A program made the position numbers and the translations under genes. From Clostridiales bacterium (GTDB taxonomy: Bacteria; Bacillota; Clostridia; Oscillospirales; Oscillospiraceae), in assembly GCA_003150485.1 (NCBI GenBank), contig QALX01000004.1, positions 79,908 through 143,907 of the forward strand: DNA of 64,000 bases, given 5' to 3'. Position 1 is the stretch's first letter. Every line of letters begins with the position of its first letter. Shown here in pieces: positions 42,578-51,214 of this stretch. The notes under the pieces are model-generated. The model was not told where the DNA came from, searched no databases, and worked only from the letters and a program-made list of their open reading frames with translations.

Positions 42578-43324
42578 TTACCGCTTCGCAAAGAAGTCGA
42601 TGGCCGCCTGGAGCGCCCGCTCCGGGTTGCCGGGCTCCATAAGCCGGTGCTCCGCGCCGGGCACCAGGATCAGCTCTGCCCCCTTCTCCGCCGCAAACTT
42701 CCGGGCCGCAGCTGGAGAGGCTGTGCTGTCCTGTTCGCCATGGATCATCCGCAGCTGGGCGGTCCCGGCCTGGTACAGCTGGAAAACATCGTACTGGCTC
42801 AGGTTCTCGCAAAAGGCCCTGGTCAGCTTCAGGGGTCGGTTATAATCGGTCAGATCGCAATATCCGTCCCGCTGAAATGCCTCGTTTTCCCCGGCGATCT
42901 GCCAGATTAGACGGGGCATGTCGATGGCGGCAGAGCGCAGATAGGCTTTCCTCCCCCAATGGGGCCGAGTGGCCAGGTAGAGCAGCACGGTATAGGCGCC
43001 GAAGCTGGAACCAAAGTAAACAATTTCCGCGTCAGGAGCCAGTTCCCGCACCCGGGCCTCCGCCGCTCCGCAGCTGTCCAGGCAGTGCTCCATGGTCAGC
43101 TGGTCGCCGGTGAGGGGGCTGTCCCCGTGGGCCGGAAAATCAAAGCCGTATACCCCGAAGCCCGCCGCCTTCAGTCCCTCAGTCATAAACAGCGGTGTGT
43201 GGCCCCGCTTTTCGCTGCCGAAGCCGTGGGCCATCAGGACCACCGTACCCTCCCCCTCCACAGCGTTGAGACCGGGAACCTGGAAGCCGGATTCCGCAGT
43301 TAACTGTTCTGTTTTCATGGTCAA
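42578..43324 (-). CDS. Alpha/beta hydrolase
   Basis: The 248-residue protein has the alpha/beta-hydrolase fold: oxyanion region LMAHGFGSEKRGHTPL, nucleophile serine in YFGSSFGAYTVL, an aspartate in MIHGEQDSTAS and the histidine in GAEHRLMEPG. Such enzymes act as esterases or peptidases, and the substrate is unknown. The start may be TTG at 43324 (AGGAG six bases upstream) or ATG at 43318 (spacing 12). Expressed alone, opposite to the flanking genes. Confidence 0.87.
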   Translation of the reverse strand: MTMKTEQLTAESGFQVPGLNAVEGEGTVVLMAHGFGSEKRGHTPLFMTEGLKAAGFGVYGFDFPAHGDSPLTGDQLTMEHCLDSCGAAEARVRELAPDAEIVYFGSSFGAYTVLLYLATRPHWGRKAYLRSAAIDMPRLIWQIAGENEAFQRDGYCDLTDYNRPLKLTRAFCENLSQYDVFQLYQAGTAQLRMIHGEQDSTASPAAARKFAAEKGAELILVPGAEHRLMEPGNPERALQAAIDFFAKR

Positions 43325-43427
43325 ATCACACTCCTGACAGTTTTTTTCTCTCAGTATAAGAGCAAGCCCCAGCCGTTGTCAATGGGCTGTACCGGAGCAG
43401 AAACCGGCGCGGAGGCAGAAAGTTTTG

Positions 43428-43456
43428 GTTGCACCCCAGAGAGAGAAATGATATGA
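43428..43456 (+). promoter_or_regulatory. Promoter of the 43503 gene
   Basis: TTGCAC, a 17-bp spacer and TATGAT lie about 45 bp before the start. Confidence 0.6.
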
Positions 43457-43502
43457 TAAAAATGTTATACTTACCATATAAAGAAAACGGAGGTTACACG
43501 AC

Positions 43503-43925
43503 ATGCTGCCTGTGACAGAAGCGTTTATGAACGCATTTAAAGAGAGTGAGTTCGAATGTGAGCTGTATGAATCGGAAACCGAGGACCGGGTACACATTCT
43601 GGTCAACGGCGAGGTGTTCGGCCCCCGCTACCTGGTGGCCCGCTTTCCCCGGGAGGGCGGTTATGTCTCTGTGATGCTTCCGGAGTTTATTGAGATCCCC
43701 AAGGGCAAGAGTCATGTGGCCGTCACCACCGCTAACGATCTGCACCGGACCTCTCACCTGGTCAAGTTCTGGGTGGATAAGAAGAACCGGACCGTCTGGG
43801 CCATCGCCCACACCTTTGTGCAGGAGGCGGACGCCGTAGCCATGACCACCGACGCTGTCGCCCTGCTGATGAACTACTGCAACCGGGTCTATCCCACCTT
43901 TGAGAAGGCATTTCAGACTGTCTGA
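43503..43925 (+). CDS. YbjN-like small protein of unknown function
   Basis: The 140-residue cytoplasmic protein has no signal or membrane segment. A mixed alpha/beta layout (VTEAFMNAFKESEFECELYE, YVSVMLPEFIEIPKGKSHVA, TSHLVKFWVDKKNRTVWAIA, AVALLMNYCNRVYPTFEKAF) recalls YbjN/type III secretion chaperone-like folds. I recognise this only by pattern. The ribosome site GGAGG is strong, and the gene has its own promoter and terminator. A function cannot be assigned. Confidence 0.8.
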   Translation: MLPVTEAFMNAFKESEFECELYESETEDRVHILVNGEVFGPRYLVARFPREGGYVSVMLPEFIEIPKGKSHVAVTTANDLHRTSHLVKFWVDKKNRTVWAIAHTFVQEADAVAMTTDAVALLMNYCNRVYPTFEKAFQTV

Positions 43926-43960
43926 GTCCGCAGGTTCTAATTTGCATCACCGGGCAGAAA

Positions 43961-43999
43961 AACCCGCCGCCGGCAGGAAATCCAGCGGCGGGTTTCTTC
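43961..43999 (+). terminator. Terminator of the 43503 gene
   Basis: AACCCGCCGC...GCGGCGGGTT is followed by TCTT. Confidence 0.85.
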
Positions 44000-44059
44000 C
44001 GTCTCCGGACCATCCCGGCGCCCCCTTTTGCCCACCGCTTTCCCTCTGCCCCGCCGCTC

Positions 44060-44088
44060 TTGACAAGTTTCTGCCGATGTGATATTTT
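44060..44088 (+). promoter_or_regulatory. Promoter of the glycine cleavage operon
   Basis: TTGACA, a 17-bp spacer and TATTTT lie about 70 bp upstream of the riboswitch. A GGG/CCC hairpin with A/T-rich flanks follows at 44094-44125, before the aptamers. Confidence 0.7.
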
Positions 44089-44149
44089 ACCTAAAAAGGG
44101 TGCAGTTTTATCCCCCTTTTTTGCAGGTTTTCATTCAATTTTTAATATT

Positions 44150-44336
44150 TTGATCGGATGATTAGTTCGGGAGAGACTGCGCTTCGCCGTGGCACCGAAG
44201 GGGTATGCAAAAACTCTCAGGTAAAAGGATCGGGCTAGGACGACACTCCGGAGAGTGGCGGCGGTTTGCCGCTCACCAACGGGGCAACTTGCGGACTGCC
44301 GTCTGCGGGGAATCTCTCAGGTAAAGGGACGGAGGC
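44150..44336 (+). ncRNA. Tandem glycine riboswitch
   Basis: Two glycine aptamers follow each other. The first has GGGAGAGACTGCG, GGCACCGAAGGGG and ACTCTCAGGTAAAAGGAT. The second has CCGGAGAGTGGCGGC, CACCAACGGGGCAA and ATCTCTCAGGTAAAGGGAC. These blocks are the conserved cores of the gcvT RNA class. The pair is followed directly by a strong terminator and then by the glycine cleavage genes. It should therefore be an ON switch: glycine binding favours read-through. Edges are approximate. Confidence 0.93.
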
Positions 44337-44371
44337 ACAAAATTCTCACAGGGAATTTTGCGCCTCTTTTT
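44332..44371 (+). terminator. Expression-platform terminator of the glycine riboswitch
   Basis: GAGGC-A-CAAAATTC pairs with GAATTTTG-C-GCCTC and is followed by TTTTT. The 5' arm begins within the end of the second aptamer, so ligand-stabilised folding can block it. Confidence 0.85.
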
Positions 44372-44427
44372 GCGCGCTCAAACAGCATATTGTACGTTAT
44401 CAAGGTCAAAAAAGGAGACAAATAACC

Positions 44428-47076
44428 ATGAGTGATCTCAAACGCACCCAGCTCTATAACGTCCACATCCAGGCCGGCGCCTCTATGGTGGACTTCGGCG
44501 GCTGGGAAATGCCCATCCAGTACCCCACCGGCATCGTCGCCGAACACTTGTACACCCGCCACGCATGCAGCCTCTTCGACGTGTCCCACATGGGTCGGCT
44601 GCTGGTGGAGGGCCCGGACCGGGTGAAATTTTTGCAGCATGTCCTCAGCAGCAACGTACTGGCCCTGGATCTGAACCAGGCCCAGTACTGTATCATTCCC
44701 GACCAGGACGGCGGCGCCGTAGACGACGCCTACCTGTACCGCTTTGAGGAGAACCGCTTTCTGCTGGTGGTCAACGCCGCCAATACCGACAAGGATCTGG
44801 CGCACCTGAACAAAATCCTCCCGGACTACAACTGCTCCATCACCAACATCACCGGGGATGTGGCCGCCATCGCCGTCCAGGGCCCCAAGAGCAAGGAGTT
44901 GCTCACCACGCTCTCCGGCGGCGTTGCCGTCACCGAGCCCATGAAAAACGCTCTGAATACGCTCACTTTCGAGGGCCGCACTGTCCAGGTGTCCAAGACC
45001 GGCTACACCGGCGAGCCCCTGGGCTATGAGGTCTACATTGAGAGCGGCGAGGCCGCCTGGCTGTGGAACCGCCTGGTAGAGCTTGGGGCAAAGCCCGCGG
45101 GCCTGGGCGCCCGGGACACCCTCCGGCTGGAGGCCGGCTTCCCCCTGTACGGCCATGAGCTGGGCACCGCCCCCGACGGCAGCACCATCCCCATCTTCGC
45201 CATCCCCATGGCCCGGTTCGCCGTCAGCTTCTCCGACCAGAAGGGGGATTACATCGGCCGCAGGCATCTGGAAGTCCAGTCCGACGCCTTTCAGCGGATC
45301 ATGAACCGGGATTTCAGTGATATGGCCACCCTGCCCAAGCGGATCCAGCCCATCGCACTGGTGGGCCGGGGCGTCATGCGGGCCGGTATGCCGATTTATC
45401 GGAATGACGAGGTCATCGGCTGGGTGACCAGCGGCACCATGGTACCCTATTACCGCCACGAGGGCCTGGGCCTGGCCACCAAGATTCTGGACACCACTGC
45501 CAAGCGGGCCATCGGCCTGGCGTACCTGGCCAGCGACGTGCTGGAGGACGACCTGGTGGAAGTGGACATCCGCGGCAAGCGGGTTCAGGCCGTCATCCCG
45601 CCCTACCACATGCGGGTGGACGCGCCGCCCTTCGCCCGTCCCATTATCTACAAGGCGGATGAGGAAGCAGCCGCACCGGATACCGGCGACCGCAAGGGCA
45701 AGGCAATCAATCTGCTCCGCCGGGCGTCCGAAAACCATCAGTGGCGTCAGAAGTGCTGCATCAACCTGATCCCCTCGGAAAACAGCGCCAGCCGCGCCGT
45801 TCAGCTCCTGTGCGCCTCCGATCCGGCCTTCCGCTACGCAGAGCACAAGAAGATCAAGTCCTTCTATGACGCGGACATCTTCTACTATCAGGGCACCCGG
45901 TTCATCGACGAGGTGGAGCAGATGGTGACCGAGCAGATGAAGCAGTACCTGGGCTGCGCCGAGGTGGAGACCCGGGTCACCAGCGGCCAGATGTCCAACA
46001 TGGCCGTGTTCTCCGCCCTGATGGACTGGAAAAACCGTCTGGACCGGAAGCACACCCCTCAGCGCCTGGGCTACGTGATGAACAACCACATCATTAAGGG
46101 CGGCCATTTGTCCGCTCAGCCCATGGGCGCCCTCCACGACTACATCGCCGTGGACCCGGTCACCGAACGCTCCGCCGTAGTCAACTTCCCGGTGTGCCCG
46201 GACAACATCTACAAGATCGACGTGGAGGAGACCAAAAAACTCATTGAGCAGTACCGGCCCGAGCTGATCATCTTCGGCAAGAGCATGGTGCTCTACCGGG
46301 AGCCGGTGGCCGCTATCCGCCAGTTCCTGGATGAACAGAACATCCCCGCCACCATTATGTACGACATGGCCCACGTCCTGGGTCTGGTGGGTGACCACTT
46401 CCAGAAGCCCTTTGAGGAGGGCGCAGAGATCGTCACCGGCTCCACCCACAAGACCTTCTTCGGTCCCCAGCGGGGCGTCATCGGCGTCAACTACCGGAAG
46501 CCCGACCTGAAATACGGCCTGTGGGAGACCATTGAGTCCCGCACCTTCCCCGGCAGCGTCTCCAACCACCATCTGGGCACCCAGCTGGGCCTGCTGATGG
46601 CCGCCTACGAGATGAATACCTTCAAGGACGAGTACCAGAAGGCAGTCATTGAAAACGCCAAGCACTTCGCCCAGGCTCTGAAGGCCCAGGGGCTGGACGT
46701 GGCCGGCGATCCCGCCATCGGCTACACTGAGACCCATCAGGTCATCGTCTCCGTGGGCTACGGCTCCGGCCCCGAGGTGGCGGAGCGCCTGGAGGAGAAC
46801 AACATCATCGTCAACTACCAGGCTACCCCCGACGAGGAGGGCTTCACCGCCTCCGGCGCCCTGCGCATGGGCGTCAGCGAGATGACCCGCTTCGGCTTCG
46901 GCAAGGAGGACTTTTCCCAGCTGGCCGAGCTGATGGCAGACTGCATCCTGCGGGCCAAGGACGTGAGCGGCGACGTAGAACGGCTCCGGGCCGCCCACAC
47001 CCAGATGGGTTACTGCTTCGACGGCCCCGAGCTGGAGGAAGCCATGGAGGGCCTGCTGGGGCAGATCGGCCTGTAA
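44428..47076 (+). CDS. gcvT-glyA: Fusion of glycine cleavage T-protein and serine hydroxymethyltransferase
   Basis: The ATG at 44428 (AAAGGAG upstream) gives 882 residues. Residues 1-400 are an aminomethyltransferase: MVDFGGWEMPIQYPTGIVAE, FDVSHMGRL, VQVSKTGYTGEPLGYEVYIE and LRLEAGFPLYGHEL, with the C-terminal barrel ending near 400. A charged linker (about 405-425) leads to a serine hydroxymethyltransferase-like domain with LIPSENSASRAV, YYQGTRFIDEVEQ, MYDMAHVLGLVGDHF and the PLP lysine Lys675 in GSTHKTFFGP. No stop or frameshift separates them. Methylene-tetrahydrofolate made by the T-protein could be used at once to turn a second glycine into serine. The SHMT part is diverged, so its exact substrate is not proven. 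Confidence 0.93.
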   Translation: MSDLKRTQLYNVHIQAGASMVDFGGWEMPIQYPTGIVAEHLYTRHACSLFDVSHMGRLLVEGPDRVKFLQHVLSSNVLALDLNQAQYCIIPDQDGGAVDDAYLYRFEENRFLLVVNAANTDKDLAHLNKILPDYNCSITNITGDVAAIAVQGPKSKELLTTLSGGVAVTEPMKNALNTLTFEGRTVQVSKTGYTGEPLGYEVYIESGEAAWLWNRLVELGAKPAGLGARDTLRLEAGFPLYGHELGTAPDGSTIPIFAIPMARFAVSFSDQKGDYIGRRHLEVQSDAFQRIMNRDFSDMATLPKRIQPIALVGRGVMRAGMPIYRNDEVIGWVTSGTMVPYYRHEGLGLATKILDTTAKRAIGLAYLASDVLEDDLVEVDIRGKRVQAVIPPYHMRVDAPPFARPIIYKADEEAAAPDTGDRKGKAINLLRRASENHQWRQKCCINLIPSENSASRAVQLLCASDPAFRYAEHKKIKSFYDADIFYYQGTRFIDEVEQMVTEQMKQYLGCAEVETRVTSGQMSNMAVFSALMDWKNRLDRKHTPQRLGYVMNNHIIKGGHLSAQPMGALHDYIAVDPVTERSAVVNFPVCPDNIYKIDVEETKKLIEQYRPELIIFGKSMVLYREPVAAIRQFLDEQNIPATIMYDMAHVLGLVGDHFQKPFEEGAEIVTGSTHKTFFGPQRGVIGVNYRKPDLKYGLWETIESRTFPGSVSNHHLGTQLGLLMAAYEMNTFKDEYQKAVIENAKHFAQALKAQGLDVAGDPAIGYTETHQVIVSVGYGSGPEVAERLEENNIIVNYQATPDEEGFTASGALRMGVSEMTRFGFGKEDFSQLAELMADCILRAKDVSGDVERLRAAHTQMGYCFDGPELEEAMEGLLGQIGL

Positions 47077-47134
47077 TTCCGGGCGCAGCCCCGTTCCGAT
47101 AAAAACACGTGAACTGATAAATGGAGGTACCATT

Positions 47135-47512
47135 ATGAATTATCCCGCTGAACTGAAGTATTCCAAGTCCCACGAATGGATCAAGATGGAGGGCGACGTG
47201 GCCGTCATCGGCATTTCCGACTTCGCTCAGGACGCTCTGGGCGATGTGGTCTTCATCAACCTGCCTGAGGAGGGCGACAGCGTCGCCGCCGGCGAGGCCT
47301 TTGGCGATGTGGAGTCCGTCAAGGCAGTTTCCGACCTGATCAGCCCGGTCTCCGGCGCCGTCTGCGCCGTCAACGAGGAGCTGCTGGACGCCCCCGAGCT
47401 GCTCAATGAGGACCCCTACGGCGCCTGGATCATCAAGGTGGATCAGCTGGACAGCCAGGAAGAGCTGCTGGACGCCGCCGCCTATGAGGCCTTCTGCGCC
47501 CAGGAGGGCTGA
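47135..47512 (+). CDS. gcvH: Glycine cleavage system H protein
   Basis: The 125-residue lipoyl carrier starts ELKYSKSHEWIKMEGD and has lipoylated Lys63 in GDVESVKAVSDLISPVSG. It carries the aminomethyl group between P-, T- and L-proteins. GGAGG precedes the ATG. The stop lies one base before the gcvPA start. The lipoate ligase gene later in the operon probably charges it. Confidence 0.96.
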   Translation: MNYPAELKYSKSHEWIKMEGDVAVIGISDFAQDALGDVVFINLPEEGDSVAAGEAFGDVESVKAVSDLISPVSGAVCAVNEELLDAPELLNEDPYGAWIIKVDQLDSQEELLDAAAYEAFCAQEG

Positions 47513-47513
47513 T

Positions 47514-48830
47514 ATGGGAAGCTATATCCCCTCTACTCCGGCGGAGCGGCAGGCGATGCTGGAGGCCATCGGACTGAAGGACTACCGTGACCTTTACCGC
47601 GATGTGCCTCAGAGCATGATCCTGGACCGTCCCCTGGACGTTCCCTCCGGCATGAGCGAGCTGGAGGTGAGCCGGACTATGACCGCCATGGCGGAAAAGA
47701 ACAGGGTCTTTTCCACCGTGCTCCGGGGCGCCGGCGCCTATGACCACTATATCCCCAGCATTGTCAAATACATCCCGGCCAAGGAAGAATTCCTCACCGC
47801 CTACACCCCCTATCAGGCGGAGATGAGCCAGGGCGTGCTCCAGTCCATCTTTGAGTATCAGACCATGATCTGTGCCCTCACCGGCATGGACGTCTCCAAC
47901 GCCTCGGTCTACGACGGGGCCACCGCTGCCGCCGAGGCCGCCGCCATGTGCCGGGCCCGCAAGCGCACCGTCACCCTGATCTCTGCCGCCGCCCACCCGG
48001 ACGTCATCAACACCGTGCGTACCTACTGCTACGGCACCGGCGACGAGCTGCGGGTGGTTCCGGTGAAGGACGGCAGAACCGATTTGGACGCCCTGAAGGA
48101 ACTGCTGACCCCGGATGTGGCCTCCTTCTACCTCCAGCAGCCCAACTTTTACGGCCAGCTGGAGGACGCCGAGGCCATCGGCCAGCTGGTCCACGAGGCC
48201 GGCGCCCTGTACATCATGGGCTGCAACCCCATCGCCCTGGGCATTCTGAAGACCCCCAGGGACTGCGGCGCAGACGTCGCCGTAGGCGAAGGCCAACCCC
48301 TGGGTATGCCCCTGAGCTACGGCGGCCCCTACCTGGGTTATATGGCCACCACCAAAAAATATATGCGCAAGCTCCCCGGCCGCATTGTGGGCGAGACCGT
48401 GGACAGCAAGGGAGAACGGGCCTACGTCCTCTCCCTCCAGGCCCGGGAACAGCACATCCGCCGGGAAAAAGCCAGCAGCAATATCTGCTCCAACCAGGCC
48501 CTGTGCGCCCTGACTGCCGGCGTCTACCTGTCCGCCATGGGGCCCCAGGGCATGGCAGAGGCCGCCCGCCAGTCCATGTCCAAGGCCCACTATCTGGCCG
48601 ACGCCCTCTGCCAGCTCTCCGGCGTCTCCCTGAAGTACCAGGGACCATTCTTCCACGAGTTCGTCACCGTGCTGCCTCAGGCAGATGCCGTTCTGGCAGC
48701 CCTGGAGGAAGCCGGTATCCTGGGCGGCCTGCCGGTGGAAGGGGGCGTGCTGTGGTGCGCCACCGAAAAGGTCTCCAAGGCGGAGCTGGACCGCGCCGCC
48801 GCAATCGTAAAGGAGGTGCTGGCCAAATGA
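47514..48830 (+). CDS. gcvPA: Glycine dehydrogenase (decarboxylating) subunit 1
   Basis: The ATG at 47514 (GGAGG within the gcvH end) gives 438 residues. Family segments: MGSYIPSTPAERQAMLEAIG, AGAYDHYIPSIVKYI, EFLTAYTPYQAEMSQGVLQ, FEYQTMICALTGMDVSNAS and YDGATAAAEAA. It is the N-terminal half of the P-protein, which in Firmicutes is split. It has no PLP lysine and works with GcvPB. It overlaps gcvPB by four bases (ATGA). Confidence 0.95.
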   Translation: MGSYIPSTPAERQAMLEAIGLKDYRDLYRDVPQSMILDRPLDVPSGMSELEVSRTMTAMAEKNRVFSTVLRGAGAYDHYIPSIVKYIPAKEEFLTAYTPYQAEMSQGVLQSIFEYQTMICALTGMDVSNASVYDGATAAAEAAAMCRARKRTVTLISAAAHPDVINTVRTYCYGTGDELRVVPVKDGRTDLDALKELLTPDVASFYLQQPNFYGQLEDAEAIGQLVHEAGALYIMGCNPIALGILKTPRDCGADVAVGEGQPLGMPLSYGGPYLGYMATTKKYMRKLPGRIVGETVDSKGERAYVLSLQAREQHIRREKASSNICSNQALCALTAGVYLSAMGPQGMAEAARQSMSKAHYLADALCQLSGVSLKYQGPFFHEFVTVLPQADAVLAALEEAGILGGLPVEGGVLWCATEKVSKAELDRAAAIVKEVLAK

Positions 48831-50230
48831 AGCTGATTTTTGAAAAGAGCGTACCCGGAAGAGGGTGCAGCCTGCTGCCCCCCTGCGACGTACCGGAGAC
48901 CGCTCTGCCCGAGGCCCTGAAGCGGGAGAGCGCCCCGGCCCTGCCGGAGATAAGCGAAACCGACCTGTCCCGGCACTACACCGAGCTGTGCCACAACGTC
49001 CACGGCGTCAACTGCGGCTTCTATCCCCTGGGCTCCTGCACCATGAAGTACAACCCCCGCATTGACGAGGAGATGGCCGCCCTGCCTGGCTTTACCGGCG
49101 TCCACCCTCTGGCCCCCGCCCACACCACTCTGGGCTGCCAAGAAGTTCTGGACACCACCGCCCGCTACCTGTGTGAGATCACCGGTATGGACGGCATGAC
49201 CTTCCAGCCCGCCGCAGGCGCCCACGGCGAATTCATCGGCGTGCTGCTCATCAAGCAGTACCACGATGCCCGGGGCGACAGCAAGCGGACCAAGATCATC
49301 GTCCCCGACTCCGCCCACGGCACCAACCCCGCCACCGCCGCCATGTGCGGCTTTGAGGTGGTGAACATCGACTCCGCCCCCGACGGCTGTGTGGACCTGG
49401 AAGCCCTGAAGGCCGCTCTGGGCGATGACACCGCCGGTCTGATGCTGACCAACCCCAACACGGTGGGCATCTTTGACGAAAACATTCTGGAGATCACCCG
49501 TCTGGTCCACGAGGCCGGCGGCCTGTGCTACTACGACGGCGCCAATCTGAACGCGGTCATGGGCGTGGTGCGCCCCGGCGACATGGGGTTTGACTGCGTC
49601 CACATGAACCTGCACAAGACCTTCGCCACCCCCCACGGCGGCGGCGGGCCCGGCGCAGGTGCCGTGGGCTGCAAGGCATTTCTGACCCAGTTCCTGCCCC
49701 ACCCCGCCAGCATGGAGGGCGAGGGCCACATCCAGGTGCGCGGCTTCGCCGCCAGCTTCCTGGTGGTGGTAAAAGCCCTCACTTACCTGCTGACCCTGGG
49801 CCGGGAAGGCATCCCGGAGGCAGCTCAGAACGCCGTCCTCAACGCCAACTATCTGATGCGGAAGATTCAGGGCACCTTTGAGCCCGCCTTTGACCGGATC
49901 TGTATGCATGAGTTCGTGCTGGATCTGGGCCACTTCCACAAAGAAACCGGCGTCTCCGCTCTGGATGTAGCCAAATCCCTCATCGACTATGGGATGCATC
50001 CGCCAACCATGTACTTCCCCCTGATCGTCCACGAGGCCCTGATGCTGGAGCCCACCGAGACCGAGAGCAAGGACACTTTGGACTGGGCCGCCGAGGTCTT
50101 CCGCCAGTTGTATCAGCTGGCCCATGAGGACCCGGAATTGATGCACAACGCCCCCCACAACGCTCAGATCGGCCGGCCCGACGAGGTCCGCGCCGCCCGG
50201 AAGCCCGTGCTGCGCTGGGAGAAGGTATGA
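48827..50230 (+). CDS. gcvPB: Glycine dehydrogenase (decarboxylating) subunit 2
   Basis: The 467-residue product is the PLP-binding half of the P-protein. Seen: HGVNCGFYPLGSCTMKYNPR, FQPAAGAHGEFIG, DSAHGTNPATAAMCGF and Lys264 in MNLHKTFATPHGGGGPG, the PLP lysine. It decarboxylates glycine and loads the aminomethyl group on GcvH. AAAGGAGG lies before the start. It overlaps gcvPA and lplA by four bases each, a tight coupling. Confidence 0.96.
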   Translation: MKLIFEKSVPGRGCSLLPPCDVPETALPEALKRESAPALPEISETDLSRHYTELCHNVHGVNCGFYPLGSCTMKYNPRIDEEMAALPGFTGVHPLAPAHTTLGCQEVLDTTARYLCEITGMDGMTFQPAAGAHGEFIGVLLIKQYHDARGDSKRTKIIVPDSAHGTNPATAAMCGFEVVNIDSAPDGCVDLEALKAALGDDTAGLMLTNPNTVGIFDENILEITRLVHEAGGLCYYDGANLNAVMGVVRPGDMGFDCVHMNLHKTFATPHGGGGPGAGAVGCKAFLTQFLPHPASMEGEGHIQVRGFAASFLVVVKALTYLLTLGREGIPEAAQNAVLNANYLMRKIQGTFEPAFDRICMHEFVLDLGHFHKETGVSALDVAKSLIDYGMHPPTMYFPLIVHEALMLEPTETESKDTLDWAAEVFRQLYQLAHEDPELMHNAPHNAQIGRPDEVRAARKPVLRWEKV

Positions 50231-51213
50231 TACAGACCATTCAAACCTTTCTGAGCGATCAGGCCGACCCCTACTACAACCTGGCGGTGGAGCAGTACCT
50301 GCTGGAAACCGTGGAGGAAAACTGCTGCATCCTCTACCTGTGGCAGAACAGCAACACCGTGGTCATCGGGCGCAATCAGAACGCTTGGAAGGAGTGCCGC
50401 ACCACCCTGCTGGAACAGGAAGGCGGGCATCTGGCCCGCCGCCTCTCCGGCGGCGGGGCGGTGTTCCACGACCTGGGGAACCTGAACTTCACCTTCCTGG
50501 TCCCCACGGCGGATTATGATGTGGAGCGTCAGCTCTCCGTCATCTGTACTGCCTGCCGGGAGTTGGGCATCCCGGCGAAAATCTCGGGACGGAACGACGT
50601 GGTCGTCGAGGGCCGCAAGTTCTCCGGCAACGCCTTCTACCAGAACGGCGGCCGCTCCTACCATCACGGCACCCTGCTTATCCACGTGGACACGGAGAAG
50701 ATGGGGCGCTACCTCAGCCCCTCCAAGGCCAAGCTGGAGGCCAAGGGAGTGGAGTCCGTGCGTTCCCGGGTGGTCAACCTGCGGGAATACCGTCCCGGCC
50801 TGACCTGCCGGCAGATGGAGCAGCAGTTGATTGCGGCCTTCGAGTCTGTCTACGGCCTTTCTGCGGAGCCTCTCTCCCCGGACTGTCTGGATCAGACGTA
50901 TATCGACGGCCTCCGCCGGCGGAACGGCAGCCGTGAATGGCTCTACGGCCCCAAGCTCCCCTTCGCCTTTTCCTGCGAGGGACGGTTCCCCTGGGGCGAC
51001 ATTTTGCTCCAGCTCCAGGTGGAGTCCGGCCAGGTCCGGCAGGCCCAGGTCTACTCCGACGCCATGGATTGGACTGTGGCCCCCCAGCTGGAGCAGGCTT
51101 TGCCAGGCTGTCCCTTCTCTCTGGACGCTTTGCAAAGCTGCATCCGCACGAAACTGAGCCAGCCCGATATCCGGGAAGACCTGTGCCGGATGCTGGCAGA
51201 ACAGGAGATTTGA
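50227..51213 (+). CDS. lplA: Lipoate-protein ligase
   Basis: The 328-residue product has the lipoyl ligase N-terminal domain: DPYYNLAVEQYLLE, VVIGRNQNAW, ARRLSGGGAVFHDLGNLNFT and GRNDVVVEGRKFSGNAFY (lipoyl-adenylate site), followed by an accessory C-terminal domain. It activates free lipoate with ATP and attaches it to GcvH. The operon position implies that the host scavenges lipoate. No lipA or lipB is in the window. It starts inside the gcvPB stop (ATGA). Confidence 0.95.
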   Translation: MIQTIQTFLSDQADPYYNLAVEQYLLETVEENCCILYLWQNSNTVVIGRNQNAWKECRTTLLEQEGGHLARRLSGGGAVFHDLGNLNFTFLVPTADYDVERQLSVICTACRELGIPAKISGRNDVVVEGRKFSGNAFYQNGGRSYHHGTLLIHVDTEKMGRYLSPSKAKLEAKGVESVRSRVVNLREYRPGLTCRQMEQQLIAAFESVYGLSAEPLSPDCLDQTYIDGLRRRNGSREWLYGPKLPFAFSCEGRFPWGDILLQLQVESGQVRQAQVYSDAMDWTVAPQLEQALPGCPFSLDALQSCIRTKLSQPDIREDLCRMLAEQEI

Positions 51214-51214
51214 T

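Noticed and set aside
44317..47133. Very long open frame (over 900 codons) on the minus strand opposite gcvT-glyA
   Set aside because: It is the codon-bias shadow of a GC-rich gene. The protein has no recognisable motif, and the plus-strand frame holds a clear two-enzyme fusion.
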